Shown here in pieces: positions 27,255 to 37,054 of a stretch of 64,000 nucleotides of DNA. Numbering within the stretch: the first letter of the stretch is position 1; each line of letters begins with the position of its first letter. Location: assembly GCA_900472485.1 (NCBI GenBank), contig UCII01000001.1:431986-495985 (forward strand), read 5' to 3'. The position numbers were made by a program, and so were the translations under genes. The DNA is from Hyphomicrobiales bacterium. GTDB lineage: Bacteria; Pseudomonadota; Alphaproteobacteria; Rhizobiales; Rhizobiaceae. The notes beneath the pieces were generated by a model that did no database searches, was not told the DNA's origin, and worked only from the letters and a program-made list of their open reading frames with translations.

Positions 27255-29966
27255 ATGGCAGATGAAAGCCGCGACATGCTGAGCAGGCCTTCCCCCGATG
27301 CGCTTCTCGAAAAGGCGCGGGCCGAGACACGCGGACGGCTGAAGATATTCCTCGGAGCGGCACCGGGCGTCGGCAAGACCTATGAGATGCTGATGTCGGG
27401 CAGGGCGAAGATCGCCGACGGCGTCGATGTCGTGATCGGCGTGGTCGAGACCCATGGCCGCCGTGAGACACAGGCCCTGCTCGAAGGGTTCGAGATCGTT
27501 CCCCGCATCAATGTCGACTATAAGGGCAGGGCGCTCGAGGAGATGAATCTCGATGCCATCCTGAAGCGCCGCCCCGAACTGGTGCTTGTCGACGAACTTG
27601 CTCATACCAATGCTTATGGCAGCCGGCATCCGAAGCGCTACCTCGATGTCAAGGAACTTCTTGACCGCGGGATCGACGTCTATACGACGTTGAATATCCA
27701 GCACGTCGAAAGCCTGAATGACGTCGTGTCGCAGATTACCCGCATCCGTGTGCGCGAGACGGTACCGGATTCGATCATCGACATGGCCGACGATGTCGAG
27801 ATCATCGATCTGACGCCGGATGATCTCATCAAGCGGCTGCATGACGGCAAGGTCTATGTCTCGAAGACGGCAGAGCGGGCGCTGACCAATTATTTCACGC
27901 CGGGCAACCTGACCGCATTGCGCGAACTGGCGCTGCGGCGCACCGCCCAGCGCGTCGACGATCAGCTCCTGACCCATATGCAAGCGCACGCGATCCAGGG
28001 GCCTTGGGCTGCTGGCGAGCGCGTGCTCGTTTCCATCGATCATCACCCGCGTTCGGCCGCGCTTGTCCGCTATGCCGCCCGCATGGCCGCTCGCCTGCGG
28101 GCCCCCTGGGCAGCCGTCTATGTCGAGACCAACCGCTCGATCAGTTTGAGCGAGGCGCAGCGCGACACGATTGCCGCCACGCTCAGGCTTGCCGAACAGC
28201 TCGGCGGTGAGGCGATTACTCTTCCGGGCCGCGAGGTGGCGGAGGAATTGCTTCGCCATTCGGCGAGCAACAATGTGACCCATATCGTCATTGGTTCGCC
28301 GAAAATCGGCTCCTGGCGCGATTGGTCCCGCCGTTCGGTGTCCTACGATCTCATCCGTAAGGCCGGCGACATCAGCGTTCATGTCATTTCCGGTAGCGAA
28401 GCGGATGGCGAGGCTGCAAGGCGTGGTGTCAAAGTGGCGCCTTCGCCGCCGCCCTTCCAGTTTCGTGGTTATGTCCTGGCAACGCTCTATGTTGCCATCG
28501 CGCTCGGCTTCTGCGTCATCCTCGATCAGGTGCTGGATGTCCGCAATTTGGCGCTGGTCTTCCTGATGGCGGTGCTGGTAAGCGCCGTGACGCAAGGTCT
28601 GCGTCCGGCACTTTACTCCTGTTTTCTCGGCGCTCTTGCCTTCAACTTCTTTTTTCTGCCTCCGCGCTACACGCTGACGATCAGTGATCCCGAAAGCGTG
28701 CTTGCCTTCTTCTTCTTCCTCGGTGTCGCGGTCATTGCGAGTAACCTGACGGCGACTGTGCAGCGCCAGGCGGCAGCCGCGCGCCAACGCGCGCGAACCA
28801 CAGAAGACCTCTATCTTTTCTCGAAGAAGCTCGCGGGAACCGGCACGCTCGACGATGTTCTCTGGGCCACCGCCTTCCAGCTGGCGTCGATGCTGAAACT
28901 GCGGGTCGTGCTGCTTCTGCCGGAGCATGGCACGATCGCCGTCAAGGCCGGCTATCCGCCTGACGATACGCTCGACGACGCCGATATAGCCGCAGCCCGC
29001 TGGGCCTGGGAGCACAATCATGCCGCCGGCCGTGGCGCCGATACGCTACCGGGAGCCAAGCGCCTTTACGTTCCGCTCCGCACGGGCCGAACCGCCGTCG
29101 GCGTCATCGGTCTCGATAGCGACCGCCGTGATGGCCCACTTCTGACGCCGGAACAGCAGCGGCTGCTCGATGCGCTCGCCGATCAGGCGGCGCTTGCCAT
29201 CGAGCGCGTTCAGCTGGTAGCCGATGTCGACCGCGCGAAGCTGGCCGTGGAGGCCGACCGGTTGCGGTCGGCTCTGTTGACCTCGATTTCGCATGATTTG
29301 AAGACGCCGCTTGCTGCCATCCTTGGGGCGGCAGGTACCTTGCGCGACTATCTGGAAACATTGCCGCACGAAGATCGCGTCGATCTCCTGTCGACCGTCA
29401 TCGACGAATCAGAACGGCTCAACCGTTTCATCGCCAATCTCCTCGATATGACCAAGATCGAGTCCGGCGCGATGGAGCCGAATTACGCCCTGCATTATGC
29501 CGGCGATATCGTCGGCAGCGCGCTGCGGCGGGCGGAAAAAATCCTGGCGCATCACCGTGTCGACGTGCAGATGCCCGTCGATCTGCCGATGGTGAAGGTT
29601 GACCCTGTCCTGTTCGAACAGGTGCTGTTCAACCTGCTCGACAATGCCGCCAAATATGCGCCGGAGGGATCGGCCATCCGCCTGGAAGCCTGGGCCGATA
29701 TCGACAATATCGTCTTTCGCGTGATGGACGAGGGACCGGGTATTCCGCCCGCCGATCTCGAACGCGTCTTCGATACCTTCTATCGGGTACGCAAAGGTGA
29801 TCAGGTGCGCGCCGGGACCGGGCTTGGCCTTTCCATCTGCCGTGGTTTCATTGAGGCGATGGGCGGCATGATCGCCGCCGGTAACAGAACGGATCGGCAG
29901 GGGGCAGTTTTCACCATCCGCCTGCCGAAACCAACAGATGTCCCGAAGCTGGATGAACTGAAATGA
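27255..29966 (+). CDS. kdpD: potassium-responsive sensor histidine kinase KdpD
   Basis: A 903-residue sensor. The N-terminal KdpD domain has a Walker-A-like GAAPGVGKTYEML near residue 36 and VLVDELAHTNAYGSRHPKRY. A universal-stress-protein-like domain follows (about 255-380), then four membrane spans (about 395-500) and a GAF-like region. The kinase core has H680 in SISHDLKTPLAAILG, with VLFNLLDNAAKYAP, DEGPGIPPADLERVF and GTGLGLSICRG. It phosphorylates KdpE when potassium is low. The next gene starts within its last codons. Confidence 0.97.
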   Translation: MADESRDMLSRPSPDALLEKARAETRGRLKIFLGAAPGVGKTYEMLMSGRAKIADGVDVVIGVVETHGRRETQALLEGFEIVPRINVDYKGRALEEMNLDAILKRRPELVLVDELAHTNAYGSRHPKRYLDVKELLDRGIDVYTTLNIQHVESLNDVVSQITRIRVRETVPDSIIDMADDVEIIDLTPDDLIKRLHDGKVYVSKTAERALTNYFTPGNLTALRELALRRTAQRVDDQLLTHMQAHAIQGPWAAGERVLVSIDHHPRSAALVRYAARMAARLRAPWAAVYVETNRSISLSEAQRDTIAATLRLAEQLGGEAITLPGREVAEELLRHSASNNVTHIVIGSPKIGSWRDWSRRSVSYDLIRKAGDISVHVISGSEADGEAARRGVKVAPSPPPFQFRGYVLATLYVAIALGFCVILDQVLDVRNLALVFLMAVLVSAVTQGLRPALYSCFLGALAFNFFFLPPRYTLTISDPESVLAFFFFLGVAVIASNLTATVQRQAAAARQRARTTEDLYLFSKKLAGTGTLDDVLWATAFQLASMLKLRVVLLLPEHGTIAVKAGYPPDDTLDDADIAAARWAWEHNHAAGRGADTLPGAKRLYVPLRTGRTAVGVIGLDSDRRDGPLLTPEQQRLLDALADQAALAIERVQLVADVDRAKLAVEADRLRSALLTSISHDLKTPLAAILGAAGTLRDYLETLPHEDRVDLLSTVIDESERLNRFIANLLDMTKIESGAMEPNYALHYAGDIVGSALRRAEKILAHHRVDVQMPVDLPMVKVDPVLFEQVLFNLLDNAAKYAPEGSAIRLEAWADIDNIVFRVMDEGPGIPPADLERVFDTFYRVRKGDQVRAGTGLGLSICRGFIEAMGGMIAAGNRTDRQGAVFTIRLPKPTDVPKLDELK

Positions 29967-30655
29967 ACACCACTGCCGTCAAGATTCTCGTTGTCGATGA
30001 TGAGCCGCCGATCCGCAAATTGCTGCGCGTGGGCCTCGGTGCCCAGGGCTATGTCGTCAATGAGGCGCAGAGCGCCGCATCGGCTCAGGCGTCGATCGAT
30101 GAAGACCAGCCCGATCTGATCGTGCTCGATCTCGGCCTGCCCGACAAATCCGGCCAGGACCTGCTTTTGGAATGGCGCGAGGATGGGGTGCAGATCCCGG
30201 TGGTCATTCTGTCGAGCCGCACCGATGAAGCTGGTATCGTCAAGGCGCTCGAGAGCGGCGCCGACGATTATGTGACCAAGCCTTTCGGCGTCAACGAGCT
30301 TGCTGCCCGCATCCGTGTGGCGCTGCGTCATCGCCTGCAGCAACAGGGCGAGAAGGCGATTTTCCAGACCGGCGGTCTTTCCATCGATCTCGTCAAGCGT
30401 ATCGTCAAGGTCGATGGCAAGGAGATCAAGCTGTCGCCGAAGGAATACGAAATCCTGCGCGTGCTTGCCCAGCACGCCGGCAAGGTGCTGACACACCAGT
30501 TCCTGCTGAAGCAGATCTGGGGGCCTGCGGCCGATGTGCAGTATCTGCGCGTCTATGTCCGCCAGCTTCGGCAGAAGATCGAGGAGATTCCCGATCAGCC
30601 GCACTATATCACCACCGAGACAGGCGTCGGCTATCGGCTGCGCGAGCCTGATTGA
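29963..30655 (+). CDS. kdpE: potassium response regulator KdpE
   Basis: A 230-residue OmpR/PhoB-type regulator. The receiver domain has VVDDEPPIRKLL, the phospho-acceptor D56 in DLIVLDLGLPDKSG and PFGVNELAARI. The winged-helix DNA-binding domain runs from about 130 and ends VRQLRQKIEEI, TETGVGYRLREPD. The start overlaps the kdpD stop (ATGA). It should activate kdpFABC, perhaps through the TTTATA direct repeat upstream. Confidence 0.97.
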   Translation: MNTTAVKILVVDDEPPIRKLLRVGLGAQGYVVNEAQSAASAQASIDEDQPDLIVLDLGLPDKSGQDLLLEWREDGVQIPVVILSSRTDEAGIVKALESGADDYVTKPFGVNELAARIRVALRHRLQQQGEKAIFQTGGLSIDLVKRIVKVDGKEIKLSPKEYEILRVLAQHAGKVLTHQFLLKQIWGPAADVQYLRVYVRQLRQKIEEIPDQPHYITTETGVGYRLREPD

Positions 30656-30754
30656 GGCAGCGGAGATTTCGAGCCCATGATCGAGGCGATCTCGCCTCGG
30701 ACTTGTGGCGATGAATGCCATTTCAGAATTTATTGCCGGACCTTGAGTGCGACC

Positions 30755-31210
30755 ATGGACCTTTCCACGATCATTCTTCCCGAACACGTCTTTGTCGGCG
30801 TCTCCACTCCGACGAAATGGCGGGCGTTGCAGATGCTGTCGTCGAAGGCAGCCCATTGCTTTGGCCTAGACGAGGCAGTGGTCATGCGGGCGCTGGAGAC
30901 GCGCGAAAAATTGGGCACGACAGGTATCGGCAATGGCGTTGCGGTGCCGCACGCCGCCATCGCTGGCATGACGAGGCCTCGGGGACTGATGGTGCATTTT
31001 GCACATCCTGTCGATTTCGAAGCCATCGACGACGTACCGACGGAATGGGCCTTCGTGCTGTTGTTCGGAGAGGGCGGCCGGGGCGACTATCTGAATGTGC
31101 TTGCCGCGATCGCGAGGCGTTTGCGCACGGAAGGCGTTCTGACGGCGATGCGGCAGACGAAGAGCGCCGACGAACTCTATTCCGTCTTTATGTCCGACAC
31201 CATCTGCTGA
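30755..31210 (+). CDS. PTS EIIA (PtsN/fructose-type) domain protein downstream of kdpDE
   Basis: A 151-residue PTS EIIA type-2 domain. The phosphorylatable histidine is H66 in GIGNGVAVPHAAIAGM. The preceding VMRALETREKLGTTG and the later WAFVLLFGEGGRGDYLNVLA match the PtsN family. No EIIB or EIIC domain is attached or nearby, so a regulatory role is likely. In E. coli, EIIA-Ntr binds KdpD and stimulates it, so this position 100 bases after kdpE suggests a dedicated kdp modulator. The ATG at 30755 begins at the conserved domain; a longer frame opens at 30677. Confidence 0.85.
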   Translation: MDLSTIILPEHVFVGVSTPTKWRALQMLSSKAAHCFGLDEAVVMRALETREKLGTTGIGNGVAVPHAAIAGMTRPRGLMVHFAHPVDFEAIDDVPTEWAFVLLFGEGGRGDYLNVLAAIARRLRTEGVLTAMRQTKSADELYSVFMSDTIC

Positions 31211-31371
31211 CGACGCACTCGTTGCACGTCTGGCGTCATTCGGGAATGTGATTTCACTTTTTCGGATTCTATGGGATGCTGTTCTCCGCAGTTACCGAAA
31301 ACGGAAACTGCCTTCGTTACTTTATACGACCAAGTTGATAGGGTTTAAGGACAAACGAAGGGGGTGCATCC

Positions 31372-32400
31372 ATGCAGACGATTAAGCTTTCTCGGCTTCT
31401 CGCCACCGCAATTCTGATCGGCAGTTTCTCGATCGCGGCCGTCGCGCCGACCTGGGCGGCGGACAAGACGCTTCTCAATGTTTCCTACGATCCGACCCGC
31501 GAACTCTATAAGGACTTCAACACGGCCTTTGCTGCCAAGTGGAAGAAGGACACGGGCGAAACCATCAATATCAAGGCTTCGCATGGCGGCTCCGGCGCGC
31601 AGGCCCGCTCGGTTATCGATGGTCTCGATGCCGATGTGGTGACGCTCGCCCTTGAGGGCGATATCGACGCGATCGCCAAGGCGACGCACAAGATCCCGGC
31701 CGACTGGAAGACCAAGTTCCCGAACAATTCGGTTCCCTATACGTCGACCATCGTGTTCCTCGTGCGCAAGGGCAATCCAAAGGGCATCAAGGACTGGCCG
31801 GATCTGGTCAAGGACGGGGTCGAAGTCATCACGCCGAACCCGAAGACGTCTGGTGGTGCCCGCTGGAACATCCTGGCGGCATGGGCGTGGGCCAAGCAGG
31901 CGAATGGCGGCGATGATGCCAAGGCGCAGGACTACGTCGCGCAGCTCCTGAAGCATGTGCCGGTCCTCGACACCGGTGCGCGCGGGGCGACGACGACCTT
32001 CGTGCAGCGCGGTCTTGGTGACGTCCTGCTCGCCTGGGAAAACGAGGCCTATCTCTCGCTCGACGAACTCGGTCCCGACAAATTCGAGATCGTGACACCG
32101 TCCGTTTCGATCCGCGCCGATCCGCCGGTTGCCGTTGTCGACGGCAATGTTGACACCAAGGGCACGCGCAAGGTCGCGGAAGCCTATCTGAACTATCTGT
32201 ACTCGGATGAAGGTCAGAAGATCGCCGCGAAGCACTATTACCGGCCGATCAAGCCGGAAGCGGCCGATCCCAAGGATGTCGCTCGTTTCCCGTCCCTGAA
32301 GCTCGCAACTATTGACGACTTCGGCGGATGGTCTCAAGCTCAGCCGAAATTCTTCGCTGACGGGGGCGTCTTCGATCAGATCTACAAGCCGGGACAATAA
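31372..32400 (+). CDS. sbp: sulfate/thiosulfate ABC transporter substrate-binding protein
   Basis: A 342-residue periplasmic sulfate-binding protein. The signal peptide is probably cleaved after PTWA (residue 29), before [20 protein letters not shown]. Family hallmarks are [20 protein letters not shown], which supplies sulfate-coordinating backbone and Ser residues, and [21 protein letters not shown] strong purine-rich GAAGGGGG site precedes the ATG. It is the first gene of the sbp-cysT-cysW-cysA operon. Confidence 0.97.
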   Translation: MQTIKLSRLLATAILIGSFSIAAVAPTWAADKTLLNVSYDPTRELYKDFNTAFAAKWKKDTGETINIKASHGGSGAQARSVIDGLDADVVTLALEGDIDAIAKATHKIPADWKTKFPNNSVPYTSTIVFLVRKGNPKGIKDWPDLVKDGVEVITPNPKTSGGARWNILAAWAWAKQANGGDDAKAQDYVAQLLKHVPVLDTGARGATTTFVQRGLGDVLLAWENEAYLSLDELGPDKFEIVTPSVSIRADPPVAVVDGNVDTKGTRKVAEAYLNYLYSDEGQKIAAKHYYRPIKPEAADPKDVARFPSLKLATIDDFGGWSQAQPKFFADGGVFDQIYKPGQ

Positions 32401-32406
32401 GACTGA

Positions 32407-33264
32407 ATGCATTCTATAACCCGCAAACGGTGGCGGTTACGGCAGCCGAGCGTCATTCCGGGATTCGGATTGGCGCTCGGCGTTACCTTGGCTTGGCTCC
32501 TCTTCATAGTTCTCATCCCGCTATCAGGGCTCCTCTGGAAAAGCAGCGCGCTCGGCTGGCAGAATTTCTGGGCCCTCGCGCTTGACGTGCGCACGCTCTA
32601 TGCTCTGCGCATGAGCTTCGGCGGCGCCTTTATCGCCGCGCTCGTCAATGCCGTGCTCGGGCTTATCCTGGCCTGGGTCCTGGTGCGCTATCGCTTTCCG
32701 GGCAAGCGCGTTCTCGATGCGATGGTCGATCTGCCGTTCGCCTTGCCGACGGCGGTTGCCGGCATTGCACTGACGACGCTCTACGCGCCGAATGGCTGGA
32801 TCGGACAGTTCCTTACGCCGCTCGGCATTAGGATCGCCTTCACGCCCGTCGGCATCGTCATCGCGTTGATCTTCGTCGGCCTGCCTTTCGTAGTGCGCAC
32901 GGCACAGCCGGTCATGGAGGAGATCGACCGCGAAGTCGAGGAGGCGGCGGCGACCCTTGGTGCCTCGCGTTTTCAGACCATAACCCGCGTGCTGCTGCCA
33001 GGCCTCGCACCTGCAGCTCTGACAGGCTTTGCATTGGCATTCGCGCGCGCGGCCGGCGAATACGGATCGGTCATCTTCATCGCCGGCAACAAGCCCTATG
33101 TTTCGGAAATTGCGCCGCTACTCATCGTCATTCGCCTGGAGGAATATAACTATTCCGCAGCGACGGCGATCGCGACGTTGATGCTGTTTATTTCCTTCAC
33201 CATGCTTTTGATCATCAATCTCATCCAGTCGTGGAGCAGAAGGAGATATGGCTATGGCGCATGA
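32407..33264 (+). CDS. cysT: sulfate ABC transporter permease CysT (CysU)
   Basis: A 285-residue inner-membrane permease with six spans. It has [20 protein letters not shown] at the start, the [20 protein letters not shown] segment diagnostic of CysT, and an EAA loop [20 protein letters not shown]. It lies seven bases after sbp and overlaps cysW. It forms the sulfate channel with CysW. Confidence 0.97.
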   Translation: MHSITRKRWRLRQPSVIPGFGLALGVTLAWLLFIVLIPLSGLLWKSSALGWQNFWALALDVRTLYALRMSFGGAFIAALVNAVLGLILAWVLVRYRFPGKRVLDAMVDLPFALPTAVAGIALTTLYAPNGWIGQFLTPLGIRIAFTPVGIVIALIFVGLPFVVRTAQPVMEEIDREVEEAAATLGASRFQTITRVLLPGLAPAALTGFALAFARAAGEYGSVIFIAGNKPYVSEIAPLLIVIRLEEYNYSAATAIATLMLFISFTMLLIINLIQSWSRRRYGYGA

Positions 33265-34126
33265 TCTTTCTGCATCAGTCGAAACCGGTCATTCGGTCAT
33301 CACCGAAAGCCGGCTTGCGCGCATTGTCTTCATATTGATCTCGCTCGCGTTCCTGACGCTGATGGTGCTTCTGCCTCTCGCGGCCGTTTTCGTCGAGGCA
33401 TTCCGCAAGGGGATCGAGACCTTCTTCGAAGCCTTGGTTGACGAGGAGACCTTCGCGGCCATACGGCTGACATTGATCGTTGCCGGCATCAGTGTGCCGC
33501 TGAACCTTGTCTGCGGCGTTGCCGCCGCCTGGGCGATCGCCAAGTTCGAATTCAAGGGCAAGGCCTTACTGACGACGCTGATCGATCTGCCCTTTTCGGT
33601 GTCGCCGGTTATATCGGGCCTGGTCTTCGTGCTGTTGTTCAATTCGAACAGCACACTCGGCCCTTGGCTGCAAAGCCATGGCATTCAGATCCTGTTTGCG
33701 GTTCCTGGGCTGGTGCTGGCGACGATGTTCGTCACCTTTCCCTTCGTCGCGCGCGAACTGATCCCGCTGATGCAGGAGCAGGGCAGCGCGGACGAGGAGG
33801 CAGCACTTTCGCTCGGGGCGAATGGCTGGCAGACCTTCTGGCATGTCACGCTGCCGAACATCAAATGGGGCCTGCTTTACGGCGTGCTGCTCTGCAACGC
33901 CCGCGCCATGGGTGAGTTCGGAGCCGTTTCGGTCGTTTCGGGTCATATCCGCGGCGAAACCAACACCATGCCCCTGCAGGTCGAAATTCTTTATAACGAA
34001 TATAATTTTTCGGGGGCATTCGCGGTTGCCACGCTCCTGGCCCTGCTCGCCCTTGTCACATTGATACTGAAGACGCTGCTGGAAATGCGCTATAGCGAAG
34101 AGATCGCAGCCAGCCGGCGTCACTGA
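33254..34126 (+). CDS. cysW: sulfate ABC transporter permease CysW
   Basis: A 290-residue permease partner of Cys[21 protein letters not shown] is diagnostic of CysW. The EAA-like loop reads [20 protein letters not shown], and the late segment [20 protein letters not shown] is also typical. AGGAG (33241-33245) lies eight bases from the ATG at 33254, better than for the ATG at 33248. The start overlaps the cysT stop. Confidence 0.97.
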   Translation: MAHDLSASVETGHSVITESRLARIVFILISLAFLTLMVLLPLAAVFVEAFRKGIETFFEALVDEETFAAIRLTLIVAGISVPLNLVCGVAAAWAIAKFEFKGKALLTTLIDLPFSVSPVISGLVFVLLFNSNSTLGPWLQSHGIQILFAVPGLVLATMFVTFPFVARELIPLMQEQGSADEEAALSLGANGWQTFWHVTLPNIKWGLLYGVLLCNARAMGEFGAVSVVSGHIRGETNTMPLQVEILYNEYNFSGAFAVATLLALLALVTLILKTLLEMRYSEEIAASRRH

Positions 34127-34137
34127 AGGAATTCTTA

Positions 34138-35184
34138 ATGGAAGTTCGCGTTCAAAACCTGCGTAAGGAATTCGGTCGCTTTCCCGCATTGCATGACGTG
34201 TCCCTGGATATCCGCTCGAGCGAATTGATTGCGCTTCTCGGGCCATCGGGCTCCGGCAAGACGACGCTGCTGCGCCTGATTGCCGGGTTGGAAACTCCGA
34301 CGGAGGGGCAGATCTTCTTCGGCGAAGAGGATGCGTCGCGAAAGACCGTGCAGCAGCGCAATATCGGCTTCGTGTTCCAGCATTATGCGCTATTCCGGCA
34401 TATGACGGTGCTCGACAACATCTCCTTCGGTCTGAAAGTCCGCTCGGCATCGCGTCGTCCGCCACGCGATGAAATACGCCGGCGTGCCATCGAGCTGTTG
34501 GAACTCGTGCAACTGAACGGCCTGGAGAAGCGCTATCCGGCCCAGCTTTCCGGCGGCCAGCGCCAGCGCGTGGCTCTGGCGCGCGCGATGGCGGTGGAGC
34601 CGAATGTCCTGCTTCTTGACGAGCCCTTCGGTGCTCTCGATGCTCAGGTCCGCAAGGACCTGCGTAAATGGCTGCGCGAAATCCACGATCGCACCGGCCA
34701 CACCACTGTCTTCGTGACCCATGACCAGGAAGAAGCGCTGGAGCTCGCCGACCGGGTGGTCGTGCTCAACAAGGGCGCGATCGAACAGGTCGGAACGCCA
34801 GACGAGATCTACGACGCGCCGAACTCTCCCTTCGTCTATGGCTTTATCGGCCAATCCAATCGTCTGAAGGTGCGCATCACCAGCGGTGAGATCTGGTTCG
34901 ATGATAAGCCGCTGGGGCTCAGCACGCCGCATGAGCCTGATGGCGAAGCCTATCTGTATTTCCGACCCCACGATATCGAGATCCGCGATGGCGATGGCAG
35001 CGCGATCGCGGGTCTGCTCGTTGCCAGCAGGCGTGTAGCAGGCACCCGCCATCTTGAGATCAACATCGGTGCCCAGCACGATCCTATCGAGATCGAACTG
35101 CCGCCGAACAAGGCGGATGCATTGGACCGCAACCGCATTGCTTTCAGGCCGACACGCTGGAAGCTCTTTCGCAACGGCGTCTGA
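34138..35184 (+). CDS. cysA: sulfate/thiosulfate import ATP-binding protein CysA
   Basis: A 348-residue ABC ATPase. Walker A is [18 protein letters not shown] near residue 35, the signature is [20 protein letters not shown], Walker B is [20 protein letters not shown], and the H-loop is [19 protein letters not shown]-terminal TOBE-type regulatory domain follows from about 240. It energises CysTW. The gene ends three bases before the convergent uronate dehydrogenase gene. Confidence 0.97.
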   Translation: MEVRVQNLRKEFGRFPALHDVSLDIRSSELIALLGPSGSGKTTLLRLIAGLETPTEGQIFFGEEDASRKTVQQRNIGFVFQHYALFRHMTVLDNISFGLKVRSASRRPPRDEIRRRAIELLELVQLNGLEKRYPAQLSGGQRQRVALARAMAVEPNVLLLDEPFGALDAQVRKDLRKWLREIHDRTGHTTVFVTHDQEEALELADRVVVLNKGAIEQVGTPDEIYDAPNSPFVYGFIGQSNRLKVRITSGEIWFDDKPLGLSTPHEPDGEAYLYFRPHDIEIRDGDGSAIAGLLVASRRVAGTRHLEINIGAQHDPIEIELPPNKADALDRNRIAFRPTRWKLFRNGV

Positions 35185-35187
35185 CGA

Positions 35188-35985
35188 TCAGTCCTCGGGG
35201 TGAGCGGCAGAAACAAAGCCGCCGCCCTGATAGACGATTGCAGGATCGTTTGGATCCTCAGCGGGTGTCCTCGACAGAATTTCGGTGCGCCAGGGAGCCG
35301 CACTATCGCGCGGCTTCCAGCCGAGAAAGGCGGCGTTGCTATTGTCCCACCACTGTTCGTCATTGTCCGAGACGCCATAGACGATCGTATGGCCGAGGCG
35401 CGGGGCGCTGAATGCGCAATCGCACAGCGAGACGAAATCCCCGATGCTGAACCAGGTGGCGAGCATGCGTGTATTGCGCGGCTCGGGGAAGCAGGAGCCG
35501 ATGCGTACCGAAAGCGTTTCCTGGCCGAACTTGTCGAAATAGAGGCTGGCGACGGCCTCGCCGAAGACTTTCGAGACCCCATAGAGCGAATCTGGCCGTG
35601 TCGGCACCTTATTGTCGATCCGCTCATCCCGGCGATAGAAGCCGATCGTGTGATTGGAGCTTGCAAAAACGATGCGTGGCTTGCCGGCGGCGCGCGCTGC
35701 TTCATAGAGATTATAGAGGCCGAGTATATTACCTTGCAGGATCAGATCGAAAGGCTTTTCCACCGATATCCCGCCAAGATGGATGATACCATCAACACCT
35801 TGCACCATCGCGTCGACGCCGCTGCGGTCGGCGAGATCGCAGGCGACGAAACGCTCATTCGGGCGCAGGTCGCTTATCGGCGCGAGGTCGGACAATACGA
35901 CATTCTCGGCGATCTGCGACAGAAGCGGCCGGATTGCCTGGCCAACACCGCCGGCGGCGCCGGTCAGCAACAGAGTTTTCAGCAT
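35188..35985 (-). CDS. udh: uronate dehydrogenase
   Basis: A 265-residue short-chain NAD-dependent dehydrogenase very like Agrobacterium uronate dehydrogenase, which oxidises D-galacturonate and D-glucuronate to aldarolactones. It shares LLTGAAGGVGQAIRPLL, GIIHLGGISVEKPFDLILQG, NLYEAARAAGKPRIVFASSN, SLYGVSKVFGE with the catalytic Tyr-Lys pair, and SVRIGSCFPEPRNTRMLATW. GGGAGA precedes the ATG. No other hexuronate genes are adjacent. Confidence 0.93.
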   Translation of the reverse strand: MLKTLLLTGAAGGVGQAIRPLLSQIAENVVLSDLAPISDLRPNERFVACDLADRSGVDAMVQGVDGIIHLGGISVEKPFDLILQGNILGLYNLYEAARAAGKPRIVFASSNHTIGFYRRDERIDNKVPTRPDSLYGVSKVFGEAVASLYFDKFGQETLSVRIGSCFPEPRNTRMLATWFSIGDFVSLCDCAFSAPRLGHTIVYGVSDNDEQWWDNSNAAFLGWKPRDSAAPWRTEILSRTPAEDPNDPAIVYQGGGFVSAAHPED

Positions 35986-36088
35986 GATTGTCTCCCGGAT
36001 CGGTCATTTCGGCGGGCAGCCTATAAGATGGTCCTGCGCCCGTCATCACATATATCGGTAGGATCAACATGAAGCATGGCGATAACGT

Positions 36089-36931
36089 CTAGGCAGTCTG
36101 CGACTGCACCCGGGCGTTGATGTCGAGCGCTTCCAGACTGACCACGGCCTTGATGGGCAGGTGATCGGAAGCCACGCGTGCCAGCGGCGAGTCATGTACT
36201 TCGACTGCGGAGATCATGCCGCGGCGGTTTGCCATGATGCGATCGAGCGCTAGAAGCGGCAGTGTCGAGGGAAAGCTCGGTACGGCAGGCGGTAGCGGTC
36301 CGAACGCGTTCTGGATGGTATTGAGAGACGAGCGGTCGCCGAGGCGCCATTCATTGAGATCGCCCAGCAGGATGGTCGGCGTCTCGCTGCCGTCGTTCAT
36401 GAGGTCGACGATCAGACGCGTCTGCTGCGCGCGCGAGCGATGCAGCAGGCCGAGATGCGCCGCGATAATCCTGAGGCTCCCGCCACGAGCCAATTCCAGT
36501 TCGGCGATCAAGGCACCACGCGGCTCGAGCCCCGGCAGATTGATCTGGTGGACGTCGCGAACCGTACCCTGCTTGAAAAGAACCACATTGCCGTGCCAGC
36601 CATGCGCTTTGGTGACGCCGGCGATCGGCACCGGGATGAGGCCTGTCTCCCGTTCGAGCCGGCGCAGATCGAGGATGCCCGTGCGTTCTCCAAAACGCGT
36701 ATCGGCTTCCTGCAGACCGATGACATCGGCATCGATTTCATGAATGACGCGGCTTGTCCTTTCCGGATCAAAGCGGCGGTCGGCGCCGACGCATTTGTGG
36801 ACATTGTAGGAGGCGATCAAGGTGCCTTCGGGGCGATCGGGCTTGCTGCCGGCCGATTTTGGGCGCGATTTCTTTCGGTTCTTCAGGCTTTCCAGAATGC
36901 TCGCACGGAGACTTTCTTTCTTCTTTCGCAT
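36089..36931 (-). CDS. endonuclease/exonuclease/phosphatase-family protein
   Basis: A 280-residue protein with a basic N-terminal tail of about 35 residues, then the metal-dependent EEP fold. The fold shows LIASYNVHKCVGADRRFDPE, the metal ligand Glu in VIGLQEADTRFGERTG, TILLGDLNEWRLGD with catalytic Asp-Asn, LALDRIMAN and the C-terminal ASDHLPIKAVV. No signal peptide or membrane span is seen. It lies 123 bases after cardiolipin synthase on the same strand, a pairing that suggests a lipid or phosphodiester substrate, but DNA cannot be excluded. Confidence 0.87.
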   Translation of the reverse strand: MRKKKESLRASILESLKNRKKSRPKSAGSKPDRPEGTLIASYNVHKCVGADRRFDPERTSRVIHEIDADVIGLQEADTRFGERTGILDLRRLERETGLIPVPIAGVTKAHGWHGNVVLFKQGTVRDVHQINLPGLEPRGALIAELELARGGSLRIIAAHLGLLHRSRAQQTRLIVDLMNDGSETPTILLGDLNEWRLGDRSSLNTIQNAFGPLPPAVPSFPSTLPLLALDRIMANRRGMISAVEVHDSPLARVASDHLPIKAVVSLEALDINARVQSQTA

Positions 36932-37054
36932 CTATCCGTCGACCGTTCCTTGATCAGATCACGTCGGGCACGTTGGAGAGAGTATAAGAAGCGATTGTTG
37001 GCCTTGTCATGTAAAAAGGCTGCGACGAGCACAGTTTGTCTGGCAGCGAGACCG

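Noticed and set aside
27189..29021. A 610-residue minus-strand frame
   Set aside because: It is antisense to kdpD and shows no domain.
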